Source: Leptotrichia buccalis C-1013-b (GTDB lineage: Bacteria > Fusobacteriota > Fusobacteriia > Fusobacteriales > Leptotrichiaceae). Taken from it: a DNA stretch of 64,000 nt. Location of the stretch: assembly GCF_000023905.1 (NCBI RefSeq), contig NC_013192.1:124001-188000 (forward strand), read 5' to 3'. Shown in pieces: positions 18,713-27,429 of this stretch (position 1 is its first letter; the number at the start of each line of letters is the position of its first letter). Both the position numbers and the translations under genes were made by a program. The notes below the pieces were generated by a model, which saw only the letters and a list, made by a program, of their open reading frames with translations, searched no databases and was not told the origin of the DNA.

Positions 18713-19270
18713 TCAGTTTTTCTTTTTTAAGTAAAATACAGCTATCATACAGACAATTAATCCAGTAACCGCAGGCTTTAACATTGATAATGCACTCTTT
18801 CCAGTCAAAAGGTAGCTGTTAAATATTTTAAGAATTGCAGTTGCTATTAAAATTAATAAAAGTAATTTCCAGTTTTTTGTCCAAGTTGAAACTATTATAA
18901 AAACAAAAAAAATTATAACAGTAAAAAGCAGGACAATTTTATCTATTGTCCATCCACTTTTCAAATAATTTGCTTCAAAATTTAAAAATTTTACAATTTC
19001 AGGATTAGTTATATTTGGCTTTGGAAACCAGAACATACTCGTAAATAGACCAAAAATAGAGATTGAAATTCCTGAAAACAGCTTTTTGTACGCACTCCAG
19101 ATTATTGGAATAATGAATAGTGGTCTGGTGTACCAGCTTAGCATATTATGATGCCTCTGAAATACCCACATAAAAAATATGTCATTACTAAAAAATAAAT
19201 GAATTAAAATTATTGTCGTAATTCCAAATAATATGCCTATAACTATGTCAAATTTTCTTAATTTATCCAT
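18713..19270 (-). CDS. Integral membrane protein of unknown function
   Basis: This 185-aa hydrophobic protein has about five predicted membrane segments (near residues 9-28, 48-80, 110-128, 133-150 and 162-181). A HHNMLSWYTRP stretch sits between the first two. No known family is recognised. Its stop overlaps the possible first start of the lipoprotein gene. It lies between mvaD and mutL in the minus-strand run. Confidence 0.6.
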   Translation of the reverse strand: MDKLRKFDIVIGILFGITTIILIHLFFSNDIFFMWVFQRHHNMLSWYTRPLFIIPIIWSAYKKLFSGISISIFGLFTSMFWFPKPNITNPEIVKFLNFEANYLKSGWTIDKIVLLFTVIIFFVFIIVSTWTKNWKLLLLILIATAILKIFNSYLLTGKSALSMLKPAVTGLIVCMIAVFYLKKKN

Positions 19271-19386
19271 TATTCAAAATCCTTTCCAAAATATATCTTA
19301 ACTCTTTTAATACTAAACTGATAAAATTAATCAATTTCAGAAGTAATCATAATGTTTTATTTTCAATTTCAAATTAATTTTCACAA

Positions 19387-20370
19387 TTATAATTTCACAG
19401 TCTTACTCACAATAATCTTATACTTTTCTTCAAAAATTCCTGCTAATTTTTCCAAATCATCTTCCAGACAAAGCACCTTTACATTAGGCCCCGCATCCAT
19501 CGTAAAATAGCATTTTTCTCCATTATTTCTCAAATTTTTTACAAAATCCATTGCTTCGTAAGTTTTTTCATTAAAATACGAAAATGGTGGATTTGCAGTT
19601 TCAGTTGTTTTGTGCATTCTAAGAGCATTCTCTTCTGTCAAAATTCCTACTTTTTCTAAATCATTTTCAGCAAGATATTTTTTCATATTTACAAAGTCAA
19701 TTTCCGATTGTTTTACCCACTCATCAAAATATGTTGAAGTTTTGGCGCAAAGCTCCATTCCATTTCGGCTTGAAATTTCCTTTTTATTTTCATTCAGCAC
19801 AAGCACAATCATTGCCAGTTTCAAATCTGTCTTTACCTCATAAATTTCTCCAGTATCCTTATCCCAAGCCGCAACAGGTCCAAAAAAGCTTCTCGAAGAT
19901 GAACCAGAACCAAATTTTGAAATTTGTGCAAGTTCAGATTGCGTATAGTTTTTTCCAAAAAGTTCATTACATGCTTTTATTACAGCCGATAAACCGCTTG
20001 AACTGGAAGAAAGTCCCGCAGCCGTTGGCATATTATTTGTTGTAGAAATTTTTACCTTTTGACTTCTATTTCCCCTAAACAAATCCACAACCTTACTAAT
20101 TTTTTCTGTATGCACACTATCCTGCAATTCTCCATTCAAATAAAACAAATCTGTCATGTCTGAATATTTATCTTTATAATTTTCGCTTTTTATTTCTTTT
20201 TCAACTGCAATTTTAATATCGCTATCATTTATAAATTCCATCTCTGTTTCTGTAAACATATCGTTAAGAGTCAGGGAAATGCTGCTTGTAGAAGGTATCA
20301 TTTTTTCTGCATTTTTTTTTCCCCAGTATTTTACAATCGCAATATTAGCATAAGATTTGACTTTTACCAT
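19387..20370 (-). CDS. mvaD: Diphosphomevalonate decarboxylase
   Basis: This GHMP-family enzyme uses ATP to turn mevalonate diphosphate into isopentenyl diphosphate. The N-terminal signature is SYANIAIVKYWGKK and the ATP loop is PTAAGLSSSSSGLSA (around residues 110-124). A DAGPNVKVL stretch near the C-terminus is also typical. The length, 327 aa, is normal. Together with the mevalonate kinase gene 87 bp upstream it shows a mevalonate pathway. Phosphomevalonate kinase is not in the window. Confidence 0.94.
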   Translation of the reverse strand: MVKVKSYANIAIVKYWGKKNAEKMIPSTSSISLTLNDMFTETEMEFINDSDIKIAVEKEIKSENYKDKYSDMTDLFYLNGELQDSVHTEKISKVVDLFRGNRSQKVKISTTNNMPTAAGLSSSSSGLSAVIKACNELFGKNYTQSELAQISKFGSGSSSRSFFGPVAAWDKDTGEIYEVKTDLKLAMIVLVLNENKKEISSRNGMELCAKTSTYFDEWVKQSEIDFVNMKKYLAENDLEKVGILTEENALRMHKTTETANPPFSYFNEKTYEAMDFVKNLRNNGEKCYFTMDAGPNVKVLCLEDDLEKLAGIFEEKYKIIVSKTVKL

Positions 20371-20457
20371 TTTTTCTCCTTTATTTTCTTCTCTTTAAAA
20401 TTATTTGATTATCTCTCAAATTATATTTTATATTTAATTTTTTTTAACATAATTCCA

Positions 20458-21348
20458 TTAAATTTTCTCCATCCAAATATTTTCCGCTCCACATTTTATC
20501 AGTCCTTCTTTTATCTTTTCTACAATATCCAAATTTTTTGCAAGTGCAATTACACAGCCTCCTAATCCTCCACCAGAAATTTTTGCTCCACTTGCTCCAT
20601 TTTCAATTGCTGTTTTTACAAATAAGTCTGTTTTTTCAATGGTTATGTTCAAATTTCTGAGTTCTATGTTTGCCTTTGTCATAATTTTCCCTATTTTATT
20701 GACTTTTTCTTCTTTGGATTGAATATTTTCAGTTAAGATTTTAGCCATTTCATCTGTCAATTTTCCTAATTTCTTTAAAGAACTGTCAGCATTACTTCCT
20801 AAATTTTTAACATTCTGAATTGCTTCGCTTGTATTGCCATAAATTCCTGTGTCTGCAATTACAAGGTATGCATCAAGATTTAAGTCAATGTATGAAAATC
20901 CCTTGTTCTTTATAAATTTTATGGCTTTGTCGCTAAGGCAAGTTTTGGCATCCAGTCCGCTTGGTGTACTGTGGGCTACAATTTCTGCCGTGTGAACCAG
21001 TTTTTCCAGCAATTCATCTTCCAAATTTTCTCCAAAATAATCAAATACAGCACGAATTGCCACAATACTTACTGCCGCTGAAGATCCCATTCCACGTTTT
21101 GGAGGGATTTGAGAGGTAACTTTATATTTTATTTTTGCATTTTCTTTTTTTAAATATTTTAACGCAGTAAAAAGAGCAACTGAAAGAGTATCTGTCTTAT
21201 TATGGAAACAGCTGCTTTTGGCTTCTTCCACAATACATTCAATTCCAATTTTTTTTAGTGGAATAGCGATGGCAGGATAGCCGTAAACAACAGAATGTTC
21301 TCCAATTAATATTATTTTACTGTGTGATTTTCCGATACCTTTTTTCAT
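20458..21348 (-). CDS. mvk: Mevalonate kinase
   Basis: This GHMP kinase phosphorylates mevalonate. Visible motifs are GEHSVVYGYPAIAIP near the N-terminus, the ATP loop PKRGMGSSAAVSI and the C-terminal KISGGGLGGCVIAL. The start at 21348 is preferred (AAGGAAA upstream, giving 296 aa); an in-frame ATG at 21435 would add a non-conserved 29-residue extension. It is probably the first gene of the isoprenoid/mutL run. Confidence 0.92.
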   Translation of the reverse strand: MKKGIGKSHSKIILIGEHSVVYGYPAIAIPLKKIGIECIVEEAKSSCFHNKTDTLSVALFTALKYLKKENAKIKYKVTSQIPPKRGMGSSAAVSIVAIRAVFDYFGENLEDELLEKLVHTAEIVAHSTPSGLDAKTCLSDKAIKFIKNKGFSYIDLNLDAYLVIADTGIYGNTSEAIQNVKNLGSNADSSLKKLGKLTDEMAKILTENIQSKEEKVNKIGKIMTKANIELRNLNITIEKTDLFVKTAIENGASGAKISGGGLGGCVIALAKNLDIVEKIKEGLIKCGAENIWMEKI

Positions 21349-21512
21349 CGTATTTTCCTTTTTTTTACTAAAATTATACAAATTTATTATACTAGAAAAG
21401 TTATAATAATCCAATACCTTTTTATATATTTTCAAACTTTTTCAAAATCAAAAAAATTAATAAAATCTAGAATTTGAATAGAATACTATAGCTTTTTTAG
21501 TACAAATAAATA

Positions 21513-21549
21513 AAAAAACTCCAAGTTCATAAAAGACTTAGAGTTTTTA
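21513..21549. terminator. Terminator near the small secreted protein gene (copy 2)
   Basis: AAAACTCCAAGT pairs imperfectly with ACTTAGAGTTTTT, with A and T tracts on the two sides. It can end the minus-strand transcript of the small secreted protein and is laid out like the one at 12726-12762. Confidence 0.65.
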
Positions 21550-21607
21550 TTGTGTTCTCAAACCTAATAAAATTAAAGTAATGAGAACTAAACTAATTTT
21601 GACGGGT

Positions 21608-21636
21608 ACAGTCATAGCTTTTGAGTTTAATTTAAA
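21608..21636. repeat. Short dispersed repeat (copy B)
   Basis: The block CAGTCATAGCTTTTGAGTT matches copy A at 1055-1084 nearly exactly and resembles the inverse of 43373-43404. Confidence 0.4.
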
Positions 21637-21654
21637 ATTTTTATAGTTTTATTT

Positions 21655-21906
21655 TTAACCTGCAAGAAGTTTTGCACCAGTTAAACGTAATCCTCTATAT
21701 CCATTACCTTCAAAATAAATTTTGTAAGTATATCCGCTTGAAACAGAAGATAATCTACCACTTGTAAATTGGAATGTTCTTCCTGATTCGTTGCTTCTGC
21801 AAGTTACAGATCTACTTGTTTTACTTGTAACGTGGCATTCGTTAACAAATCTTGAAAATCCTAATGCTCCAAATGCTAAACATCCTACTAAAATTAATTT
21901 CTTCAT
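21655..21906 (-). CDS. Small secreted protein, paralog of 12427-12678
   Basis: This 83-aa protein has a signal peptide (MKKLILVGCLAFGALGFS), two cysteines in the mature region and a C-terminal YKIYFEGNGYRGLRLTGAKL. It is alignable over its full length with the 12.4-kb protein, including the cysteines. It has its own promoter and terminator, and a strong AAGGAG site. The family is unknown. Spacing of aromatic and Gly residues suggests a small all-beta domain; this is a guess. Confidence 0.75.
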   Translation of the reverse strand: MKKLILVGCLAFGALGFSRFVNECHVTSKTSRSVTCRSNESGRTFQFTSGRLSSVSSGYTYKIYFEGNGYRGLRLTGAKLLAG

Positions 21907-21953
21907 GCTAATCAGCTCCTTTTTAAATTTTTTATTATACTGTTATTTATTAT

Positions 21954-21982
21954 AGTATATCATATAAGTTTAAAAAATTCAA
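21954..21982 (-). promoter_or_regulatory. Promoter of small secreted protein gene (copy 2)
   Basis: On the minus strand, TTGAAT (21977-21982) and TATACT (21954-21959) are separated by 17 bp, embedded in AAATACTTGA as at the paralog's promoter. Confidence 0.65.
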
Positions 21983-22050
21983 GTATTTTTTTAATTTTTT
22001 TTGAAACAATTTTGTTTATTATGTATAATTACGATTTTTTAATTGTGGAT

Positions 22051-22083
22051 AATAAAAAAGAGCATTTATAAAGTCATGCTCTT
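22051..22083 (-). terminator. Terminator of ffh
   Basis: AAGAGCAT and ATGCTCTT form an 8-bp stem; reading the minus strand, it is followed by TTTTTTATT. Confidence 0.75.
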
Positions 22084-22197
22084 GTTATATTTAAATAATT
22101 TGTTTTACCGTAATTTATATTATTTGGAATAAATATGTATAATTTTTTTTCATAGTGTTAGTTTTTGAAGTTTTGACAGTTCTAAAGAATTTGTAAA

Positions 22198-23538
22198 TTA
22201 TCTTCTTCTGCCTCTCATAAAGCCGCCACCACCAAATCCTGGAATACCGCCGCTATTAAACATTTTCATCATTTGTTTCATTTGTTCAAATTGTTTTATC
22301 AATTTATTTACGTCGTTTACTTGAACTCCGCTTCCTTTGGCAATTCTCATTTTACGGCTTCCGTTTTTTAGAAGTTTCGGATCACGTCTTTCCTGAACTG
22401 TCATTGAAAAAATGATTGCTTCAACTTTTTTCATTTCCTTTTCAGCCATTCCCATGTCAATCATGCTAGTGTCAACTCCAGGTATCATTTTCATAATTCC
22501 AGCAATTGATCCCATTTTTCTTATCATTTTAAACTGCTTTAAAAAATCTTCAAAATCAAACTGGTTCTTTCTAAATTTTTCTTCCATTTTCTTGGCTTCT
22601 TTTTCGTCAATAGCTTCCTGTGCCTTTTCTACAAGCGAAACTACATCTCCCATTCCAAGAATACGCGAAGCAAGCCTGTCAGGATGAAATGGTGCAATAT
22701 CGTCCAGTTTTTCCCCTTCACTTATGAATTTAATTGGCTTTCCTGCAACTTCCTTTACTGAAAGAGCTGCCCCTCCACGAGTATCTCCGTCCAGTTTTGT
22801 AAGTACAACTCCAGTAATATCAAGCTGTTCGTTAAACTCTTTTGCCACATTAACCGCATCTTGCCCAGTCATTCCATCAACTACAAGCAAAATTTCATTT
22901 GGATTAAAGCAATCCTTTATATCCTGCAATTCATGCATAAGCTGTTCGTCAATGTGCAATCTTCCCGCCGTATCAATAATCACGTAAGTCGCATGCTCTG
23001 TCTTTGAAGCTTCAATTCCCTGTTTTACAATTTCCAACGGATCTATACTCTCATCAATCGTAAATACAGGAACTTTCACTTGCTCTCCCAGCACCTTCAA
23101 TTGCTTTTTTGCAGCAGGTCTATAAACATCTGCCCCAATCAAAAATGGCTTTTCCCCTTTTGATCTCAAATGCTTTGCCAATTTTCCAGAAAACGTAGTT
23201 TTTCCAGCTCCTTGAAGTCCAGAAAGCATTACAATAGTAGGATTTTTATCAGCCTTAGCAATCGAAACATTGGAACCACCAAGCACTTCCACTAGTTCGT
23301 CATTTACAATCTTAACAAATTGTTGTGTAGGATTAACTCCGCTAATAACCTGTTCTCCCAATGCCTTTTCTCGAATCTTTGCCACAAAGTTTTTAGCCAC
23401 ACTGTAATTTACATCCGCTTCAAGCAATGCCAGTCTTACTTCCCTCAAAGCATCTTTCATATTGTTCTCAGTCAATTTCCCCTGTCCACTGACTTTTTTA
23501 AATATATCTTTAAATCTATCTCCTAAATTATTAAACAT
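22198..23538 (-). CDS. ffh: Signal recognition particle protein (SRP54 homolog)
   Basis: This is the GTPase of the signal recognition particle, which binds signal sequences and 4.5S RNA and targets ribosomes to FtsY. The N domain (1 to about 90) is followed by the G domain with GLQGAGKTTFSGKLA, DTAGRLH and TKLDGD. The M domain has the conserved MIPG and GSG stretches and a methionine-rich ending with a Gly/Arg tail. The length, 446 aa, is standard. The gene stands alone; ftsY is not nearby. Confidence 0.97.
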   Translation of the reverse strand: MFNNLGDRFKDIFKKVSGQGKLTENNMKDALREVRLALLEADVNYSVAKNFVAKIREKALGEQVISGVNPTQQFVKIVNDELVEVLGGSNVSIAKADKNPTIVMLSGLQGAGKTTFSGKLAKHLRSKGEKPFLIGADVYRPAAKKQLKVLGEQVKVPVFTIDESIDPLEIVKQGIEASKTEHATYVIIDTAGRLHIDEQLMHELQDIKDCFNPNEILLVVDGMTGQDAVNVAKEFNEQLDITGVVLTKLDGDTRGGAALSVKEVAGKPIKFISEGEKLDDIAPFHPDRLASRILGMGDVVSLVEKAQEAIDEKEAKKMEEKFRKNQFDFEDFLKQFKMIRKMGSIAGIMKMIPGVDTSMIDMGMAEKEMKKVEAIIFSMTVQERRDPKLLKNGSRKMRIAKGSGVQVNDVNKLIKQFEQMKQMMKMFNSGGIPGFGGGGFMRGRRR

Positions 23539-23757
23539 TATTGATTTTTCTCCTTGTTTTTATATTTTTTAATGTATATTAATAAATCGCTTCAAAAACA
23601 AAATAATAAATAAAAATAAATCTAGAATTTGAGTAAAAAATCTAAATTTTTATGTTTTGTTTTAAAGTGACTTTACTGTGTTATTTTTTAATTGTGATGG
23701 TTATAGGATAACATATTATGGGGAAAAAGACAAGAGATTGGAAAAGGAGGTTTTAGG

Positions 23758-23883
23758 TTATTTGTTTTTTAGATTTTGATAAATTAAATCAAGACATTTA
23801 CGTTTGTGTTCAGTTTGAGGATGAACGTATAAATTTAGAGTGATGTTTATGCTTGAATGTCCTAAGAACATTTTGTTTAATAA
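23758..23883 (-). pseudogene. Tyrosine recombinase (phage-type integrase), C-terminal remnant
   Basis: On the minus strand an uninterrupted stretch of about 40 codons ends at TAA (23758-23760). It reads MFLGHSSINITLNLYVHP and then a QTEHKRKCLDL tail. This is the extreme C-terminus of a tyrosine recombinase: the LGHSS box with its catalytic histidine, and the tyrosine nucleophile in LYVHP. A stop codon lies just before it (23884-23886), and no upstream domain is visible, so the gene is lost. It marks the left edge of the accessory island. The 23539-23757 stretch holds nothing recognisable. Confidence 0.8.
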
Positions 23884-23934
23884 TTATTTTTCTTTTAACA
23901 AAATAAATTTTTAAGTTTTAATAAACCGACGAAG

Positions 23935-24049
23935 CTTTTATTTGTTCAACTACAACTGTTTGATGACTGCAAGGAGGAGTTTCGGAGTTGGGAAAATAAA
24001 AGTCGTAGTCTAGCCATAGGTACAGGATTTGCGGCAATGAAGAAGCCTG
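23935..24049 (+). ncRNA. Structured element, copy 2 of 3
   Basis: CTTTTATTTGTTCAACTACAA (23935-23955, 20-odd nt) pairs with the stretch at 23981-24002, which reads TTCGGAGTTGGGAAAATAAAAG in parts. The loop begins with AACTGTTTGA (23954-23963) and ends in GAG. TCGTAGTCTAGC follows at 24003, then a short 3' hairpin CAGG/CCTG (24023-24049) around GGCAATG. It lies between the integrase remnant and the helicase promoter. The flanks on both sides are repeated at 59285-59370 without this element, which suggests insertion or precise loss. Confidence 0.5.
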
Positions 24050-24161
24050 CGAAAATAAATAAAGAAAAAACATAATAAAAATAGTAAAAACTGTTATTAA
24101 ACAAAAGACTATTAATTTCATTTGTAAAATATGGAAAACATAATAAAAATATTTGATTTTA

Positions 24162-24170
24162 TGGTATAAT
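24162..24170 (+). promoter_or_regulatory. Extended -10 promoter of the helicase-mod operon
   Basis: TGGTATAAT (24162-24170) is a perfect -10 box with a TGn extension. No good -35 box is seen at the right spacing. The leader to the helicase start is about 100 nt. Confidence 0.5.
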
Positions 24171-24276
24171 ATTCAATGAAAAAAATTTTGGATTAAGTAT
24201 CAAACTTTGTTAAAAAATGGGGAAATAAAAAGTTAATTGAGGTTGTAAAAACTAAAATGTAGAGGATATTGAAAAA

Positions 24277-27200
24277 ATGGAAAATTCAGCGAAAAAATTT
24301 ATTGAAAAGATAAATGAAGTTTTGGCAGAAAAAGAGAATGCTGTGGTAAATATCATTAATGATAAATTAACCATATCAGTTTTTACGGCATTGGAAAAAA
24401 ATTTAAAAAATGTGAAGGAAATAAATTTTATTATAAGAGATACAAAGTTTATTCCTAAAAATGATGAAATATCAAGAGAATTTGAGATAACGCCTAATGA
24501 TATTTTGTATAATTCTTATGATATAAAGGAAAAAAATAAGTTAAAGCATTTTGCTGAGGCAAAGGCTATGTATGATTTTATAAAAAATAACGTAAATGTC
24601 AGAAAAGTAAAGCCATATCAGAAAGTAAATGGGAATATTTTAATAATTGATGATGATTTTATGATTCAGGGGACGTCATCACTTGAAATATATGAAAAAA
24701 GGGCAAATCGCTATGATTTTGATACAACAATAAAAGGAGAAGCAGAAAAATCCCAAATACTTGGCATGTCGAGAATATATGATGAAATTTGGAATAATAA
24801 TGATGTAACACAGGATTATAAACAGGAATTATTAGAAAGCCTTGAATTTGTTTATAAAAATTATAATCCTGAATTTTTGTATTACTTCACGTTAAATGAA
24901 CTTTTTGGAGATAAGCTAGACAGTGGAGTTGAGAGATTTGAAAATGATAGTGATAAATTTAAAAAGACTGAAATTTGGAATTCACTTTTTGATTTTCAGA
25001 AAGACTGTGTCGTTTCTGCTATACAAAAACTTCAGAAATATGGAGGATGTATAATTGCTGATTCAGTAGGATTGGGAAAAACATTTGAAGCACTTGCTGT
25101 GATTAAATATTTTGAAATAAGAAATGATAATGTATTAGTTCTTACACCGGCAAAACTTTATGATAACTGGCGTTCTTTTACAGGAAATTATAAAGATAGT
25201 TTTTTGAATGAAATGTTTAATTATAAAATTATGTTTCATACAGATTTATCAAGAACCAAGGGAGAATCAAAATCAGGTTATGAACTAAGCAGATTTGACT
25301 GGTCAAAATTTGATTTAGTTGTGATAGATGAGTCACATAATTTTAGAAATCGGATTGCTAAATATGATGAGAATGATGAATTAATAATGAATAGATATTT
25401 TAAACTACTTCATGATGTAATAAAAAGTGGTAAAAATACGAAAGTCCTTTTATTGTCTGCAACTCCAGTAAATAATAGTCTTGTAGATTTAAAAAATCAA
25501 ATTTCAATTATAACATCAGATCATGATGATGCATTTAGTGAACAAGGTATTTCGAGTGTGGGATATTTACTGAAAAAAGCGACACAAGTTATAAATGATT
25601 GGGAAAAAGAAGGAAGTCAGAAAAAAGATGAATTACTGGATAACTTGCCATCAGATTTTTATAAACTGCTAGAAATGATGACAATATCAAGAAGTAGAAA
25701 ACATATTACAAATTATTACGGAACAAAAAATATAGGTAAATTTCCTCAAAAGAATAAGCCAATTACATATTATCCAGAAATTGATAGTCAAAATCAGTTA
25801 TTGAATTTTAAAAATACAAATTCTATTTTAGAAGAATTAAATTTATCAGTTTACACACCAACTAAATTTATAAAAAGTGAAAAATTAAATTATTATATCA
25901 ATAAGTATAAGTTATCAGGAAATCGTGGTGGGAAAATGGATTTTGATACACAGTCGAAAGGTCTTGTATATTTGCATAGAACAAACTTGTTTAAAAGATT
26001 GGAAAGTTCAGTTTTTTCATTTTCTGAAACCTTGAAAAGATTGATTGAAAATATTGACCAGACAATAGAAAATTTAAATAAGGGACAGCAGATTGAAGAA
26101 AATCTTGATGTGGAAAATGAAGATGAAATCTATATTGAAAGAAGTAAATATGAAATAAAGGTAGAAGATTTGAGAATAAATGCCTATCTTGAGGAGTTGT
26201 ATAACGATAGAGATATTGTAAAAAGAATATATGATGAAACATTGATTTTATTGAAAGAAGATAGGGATAACAAGATTCATGAATTAGAAAAAATTGTAGG
26301 AAATAAAGTTGATAACACACCGTATAATCCAGGAAATAGAAAAATATTGATTTTTACAGCATTTGCCGATACAGCAAACTATATCTATTCTAAGTTGTTA
26401 AAAAAATTTGAGAGGAAAAATATTAGCATTGCAAGTGTTACAGGTAAAGGAGTAAAAACTTCAAATAAAAAGGTAAAAGAGGATTTTCACAGTATTTTGA
26501 GTGCATTTTCGCCAAAATCTAAACTAAAGATTGAAATTCCTCAAGATGAACAAATAGATATTATAGTTGCAACAGACTGTATTTCAGAAGGACAGAATTT
26601 GCAAGATTGTGATACGGTAATAAACTTTGATATTCAATGGAATCCTGTGTCACTTATTCAGAGATTTGGAAGAATAGATAGAATTGGAAGTAAAAATGAT
26701 AATATACAAATGATTAATTTTTTCCCAAATGCAGATTTGAATGAGTATTTAGATTTGGAGAGAAGAGTTAAAGGGAAAATGACAACATTAAATATAGCTT
26801 CTACTGGGGATGAAGATATGCTTAATCCTGAAATGAATGACTTTAATTTTAGAAAAAGACAATTAAAAAAACTGAAAGAAGAAGTAATTGATATAGAGGA
26901 TACAAATGAAAATATTTCATTGACAGACCTTAATATGAACGAATATCTGTATGAACTTTCAAATTATGTGAATAATCATAAGGAAATAAACAAAATACCA
27001 AAAGGAATTTATTCTGTAACCGAAGGTGAACAAAAGGGAGTGTTGTTCTGCTTTAAACATAGTAAAAATGATGCTAAACCTAAAAATGACAGTTCCCTTT
27101 ATCCTTATTACCTGATTTTCGTGGATAACAATAAAGAAATTTTATTTAAAAACAGTCAGGCAAGGGAAGTTATAAAACTTTTCAGACAGCTATGCTATGA

Positions 27201-27429
27201 GAAAAATGAAGTTCAGGAAAAAATTTTAAAGGAATTTTTTAAAGATACGAAAAATGCTACTGAAATGGGATTTTATTCAGAATTGCTTAATACTGCGGTA
27301 AATAGTATAAAAGGTGAAGAGGAAGAAAAGGCTGTTCAGACAGTGTTTGACTTTTCAGGATTTAATAACAATTTTAAAGATGACACAACAGATGATTTTG
27401 AGTTGATATCTTTTCTGGTGGTGGGTTAA
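24277..27429 (+). CDS. SNF2/DEAD-box-type helicase with degenerate PLD-like N-terminal domain
   Basis: This 1050-aa superfamily-2 helicase has Walker A in ADSVGLGKTFEA (about 261-272), Walker B VVIDESHNF (about 348-356), motif III LLLSATPVN, and in the second RecA domain ATDCISEGQNLQ and LIQRFGRIDRIGS. Before the helicase core a stretch NGNILIIDDDFMIQGTSSL (about 107-126) resembles a phospholipase D HKD site, but the histidine and other key residues are missing, so this part is probably inactive. It leads an operon with DUF4391 and mod. Such helicases accompany restriction systems and DISARM-like loci; its role here is inferred from context only. Confidence 0.8.
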   Translation: MENSAKKFIEKINEVLAEKENAVVNIINDKLTISVFTALEKNLKNVKEINFIIRDTKFIPKNDEISREFEITPNDILYNSYDIKEKNKLKHFAEAKAMYDFIKNNVNVRKVKPYQKVNGNILIIDDDFMIQGTSSLEIYEKRANRYDFDTTIKGEAEKSQILGMSRIYDEIWNNNDVTQDYKQELLESLEFVYKNYNPEFLYYFTLNELFGDKLDSGVERFENDSDKFKKTEIWNSLFDFQKDCVVSAIQKLQKYGGCIIADSVGLGKTFEALAVIKYFEIRNDNVLVLTPAKLYDNWRSFTGNYKDSFLNEMFNYKIMFHTDLSRTKGESKSGYELSRFDWSKFDLVVIDESHNFRNRIAKYDENDELIMNRYFKLLHDVIKSGKNTKVLLLSATPVNNSLVDLKNQISIITSDHDDAFSEQGISSVGYLLKKATQVINDWEKEGSQKKDELLDNLPSDFYKLLEMMTISRSRKHITNYYGTKNIGKFPQKNKPITYYPEIDSQNQLLNFKNTNSILEELNLSVYTPTKFIKSEKLNYYINKYKLSGNRGGKMDFDTQSKGLVYLHRTNLFKRLESSVFSFSETLKRLIENIDQTIENLNKGQQIEENLDVENEDEIYIERSKYEIKVEDLRINAYLEELYNDRDIVKRIYDETLILLKEDRDNKIHELEKIVGNKVDNTPYNPGNRKILIFTAFADTANYIYSKLLKKFERKNISIASVTGKGVKTSNKKVKEDFHSILSAFSPKSKLKIEIPQDEQIDIIVATDCISEGQNLQDCDTVINFDIQWNPVSLIQRFGRIDRIGSKNDNIQMINFFPNADLNEYLDLERRVKGKMTTLNIASTGDEDMLNPEMNDFNFRKRQLKKLKEEVIDIEDTNENISLTDLNMNEYLYELSNYVNNHKEINKIPKGIYSVTEGEQKGVLFCFKHSKNDAKPKNDSSLYPYYLIFVDNNKEILFKNSQAREVIKLFRQLCYEKNEVQEKILKEFFKDTKNATEMGFYSELLNTAVNSIKGEEEEKAVQTVFDFSGFNNNFKDDTTDDFELISFLVVG

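Noticed and set aside
23918-24121. A 67-codon minus-strand frame with a hydrophobic start
   Set aside because: It covers the structured element and repeat flanks, has no ribosome site, and the repeat at 59.3 kb does not keep it open.
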